Shown here piece by piece: positions 62,529-64,000 of a stretch of DNA of 64,000 nucleotides (the first letter of the stretch is position 1; each line of letters starts with the position of its first letter). The notes under the pieces are model-generated. The model saw nothing but the letters and a program-made list of their open reading frames with translations. It made no database searches and was not told the DNA's origin. The translations under genes were made by a program, and so were the position numbers. This DNA is from Halomonas rhizosphaerae (GTDB taxonomy: Bacteria > Pseudomonadota > Gammaproteobacteria > Pseudomonadales > Halomonadaceae): the NCBI RefSeq assembly GCF_030010555.1, contig NZ_JASCQP010000028.1:310001-374000 (forward strand), written 5' to 3'.

Positions 62529-64000
62529 TCACTGCCGCCGCTTGGTGCGGGCGGTGGCCTCGGCGGTCATGGGGTCCTCGGGCCAGGGGTGCCGGGGGTA
62601 GCGGCCGCGCATCTCGCGGCGCACCTCCGGGTAGCCGCTGGCCCAGAAGCTGGCCAGGTCGGCGGTCACCTGCAGCGGGCGACGCGCCGGCGAGAGCAGG
62701 TGCAGCAGCACCGGTACCCGTCCGTCGGCCACGCGCGGCGAGGCCTGCCAGCCGAAGCACTCCTGCAGCTTTACGGCCAGCACCGGCGGCTTGTCCGCCA
62801 GGCACGGCGTGTAATCCAGCCGATGGCTGGCGCCGCTGGGCACCGCCAGGCGCACCGGCGCCAGCCCATCCAGGCGCGAGCGCAGCGCCCAGTCCAGGCT
62901 GTCGAGCAGCAGGCGCGCCAGCGGCAGGCGCTCCACCGCGTCCAGTCGGGTGATGCCGTCCAGATGCGGACCCAGCCACTCCTCCAGGGACTCGAGCAGC
63001 GCCGTCTCCGACCAGTCGGGCCACTCACTGCCCAGCTTCCGGTGCAGCAGCGCCACCCTCCCCTGCAACTGTCCCAGCTCGTCGCCTGGTGGCAGGCCGC
63101 GTCGGCGCAGCGCCTCCAGCAGGGCCGATGTCACCGCCTCCGGCGGCAGCTCGGCCAGCGGCCTGCGCGCCAGCACCACCGCGCCCAGGCCACGCACCTG
63201 CTCGCCCACCAGGCGACCCTGGGCGTCGGACCACTCCAGGCTCGCCCGCCACTTGACACACTCGGGGTAGAGCGCCTCCAGCCGGTCAGGCGCCAGCGCC
63301 ACGGCACGGAAGATGCGTGCCCCGCTGGCCTGGCCGTCGAGCTCGGCGGCCACAAGCAGCTCGGCATGGGCCAGGGGGTGGCTCTCTTGAAGGGTCGCGT
63401 GCCCCCCGCTGGCCAGGCGGAATTGCCCCGGCGCCAGCCGCTGGGCGACACGCTCCGGATAGGCCAGCGCCAGCAGCTCGGCCAGTGGGGCCAGGGTGGT
63501 CACCCGGAGTACCACACCGGCGATGCGCGCCAGCCGCTGGGCATCGCGTTGCCACTGGCGATGCGCCCGGGGTGCCTTGAGCCGCGCCTGGAGCGCCCGT
63601 TCCAGGTCGCGCTCCTCGTCCAGGCCACGCCCTTCGAGCAGCGCCACCAGGGCACAGGCCAGGGGACGGGCCTCGAGCGCGTCGGAGCGCTCCAGCATCA
63701 CCGCCAGGCGCGGGTGGGTCGGCCAGCGCACGCAGGCACGCCCCAGCGGGGTGAGGAGGTACGCCTCGTCCAGCAGCCCCAGCCGGCGCAGCAGGTCGCG
63801 TCCAGCGGCCAGGGCCGCCCCGGGCGGCGGGGTCACCCAGGCGAGCTGGCCCGGGTCCTGAATGCCCCAGCGCGCCAATTCGAAGGCCAGCGGCGCGAGG
63901 TCGGCCTGACGGATCTCGGGCTCGCCATGGGGAATGAGCGGCTGCTCCTCGCCCCATAGCCGCACACAGAGGCCAGGGCCCTGGCGGCCGGCGCGGCCAC
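62529..64000 (-). CDS. hrpB: ATP-dependent helicase HrpB, C-terminal part (5' end beyond window)
   Basis: The frame is open from the right edge to TGA 62529, about 490 residues. At the edge it reads GRAGRQGPGLCVRLWG, the end of helicase motif VI, so only the C-terminal half is in the window. Then follow the HA2/winged-helix region (LARWGIQDPGQLAWVTPPPG) and the HrpB-specific C-terminal domain (PCLADKPPVLAVKLQECFGW and ASFWASGYPEVRREMRGRYP). It is a DEAH-type RNA/DNA helicase of unproven role. It is convergent with the second ATPase, 15 bases apart. Confidence 0.93.
   Translation of the reverse strand, partial: GRAGRQGPGLCVRLWGEEQPLIPHGEPEIRQADLAPLAFELARWGIQDPGQLAWVTPPPGAALAAGRDLLRRLGLLDEAYLLTPLGRACVRWPTHPRLAVMLERSDALEARPLACALVALLEGRGLDEERDLERALQARLKAPRAHRQWQRDAQRLARIAGVVLRVTTLAPLAELLALAYPERVAQRLAPGQFRLASGGHATLQESHPLAHAELLVAAELDGQASGARIFRAVALAPDRLEALYPECVKWRASLEWSDAQGRLVGEQVRGLGAVVLARRPLAELPPEAVTSALLEALRRRGLPPGDELGQLQGRVALLHRKLGSEWPDWSETALLESLEEWLGPHLDGITRLDAVERLPLARLLLDSLDWALRSRLDGLAPVRLAVPSGASHRLDYTPCLADKPPVLAVKLQECFGWQASPRVADGRVPVLLHLLSPARRPLQVTADLASFWASGYPEVRREMRGRYPRHPWPEDPMTAEATARTKRRQ

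Overview
The window comes from a high-GC gammaproteobacterium, most likely Halomonadaceae (Halomonas-like). This is inferred from the hut cluster layout, a DctPQM TRAP transporter, RluF, YchJ, HrpB and DUF938 housekeeping-type genes; no rRNA or other marker gene is present to prove it.

Region by region. (1) 1-8.7 kb: histidine utilisation. hutI-hutG-hutU-hutH and a YuiF-type permease (cut by the left edge) form one minus-strand operon. A YjiH-type membrane protein diverges from it, followed by a convergent hutC. Three identical TGTATATACA palindromes lie in front of hutI, yjiH and hutC and are the evident HutC operators. (2) 8.7-12.1 kb: a decayed accessory stretch holding a DUF2384 antitoxin remnant with an in-frame stop, a 12-C homopolymer, a SAM methyltransferase, a secreted hypothetical protein, and a frameshifted P2-like phage tail fragment (gpU plus the start of gpD). 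(3) 12.1-37.0 kb: an 18-gene, minus-strand, tightly coupled operon for an extracellular contractile injection system (eCIS). The order is sheath, tube, T4 gp26-like protein, a repeat protein, Pvc16-type terminator, AAA+ ATPase, a 72-aa protein, a second tube-type protein, LysM/gpX, gp27-like hub, gp5-like spike, gp25, two gpJ-like wedge proteins, a gpI-like protein with a beta-helix-like region, a DUF6519 protein and two DUF4157 (HExxH) candidate cargo proteins. Its leader carries 21-bp tandem repeats. (4) 37.4-37.85 kb: an IS1380-type transposase remnant abutting the 3' end of a tRNA-Pro gene, a scar of integration. (5) 38-46 kb: SixA-CHAD fusion, a GlxA-type AraC regulator, DUF2188, nfo, a GNAT acetyltransferase, a TRAP transporter and a small lipoprotein. 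(6) 46.4-53.1 kb: FAD oxidoreductase, alpha/beta hydrolase, a secreted protein, DUF4242 and a 1007-aa zinc-ribbon/AAA/LuxR regulator. Two of these promoter regions share a long patterned motif. (7) 53.2-64 kb: TlpA-like thiol oxidoreductase, DUF938 methyltransferase, RluF, YchJ, two tandem paralogous P-type ATPases differing at the key M4 residue (Q versus E), and the C-terminal part of HrpB running off the right edge.

The main system is the eCIS. Sheath, tube, baseplate, ATPase and cargo candidates are present and the reading frames are intact. I could not recognise a tape-measure protein, a dedicated tail fibre or a PAAR tip. The locus sits between a phage-tail remnant and an IS/tRNA scar, which argues for acquisition by horizontal transfer.
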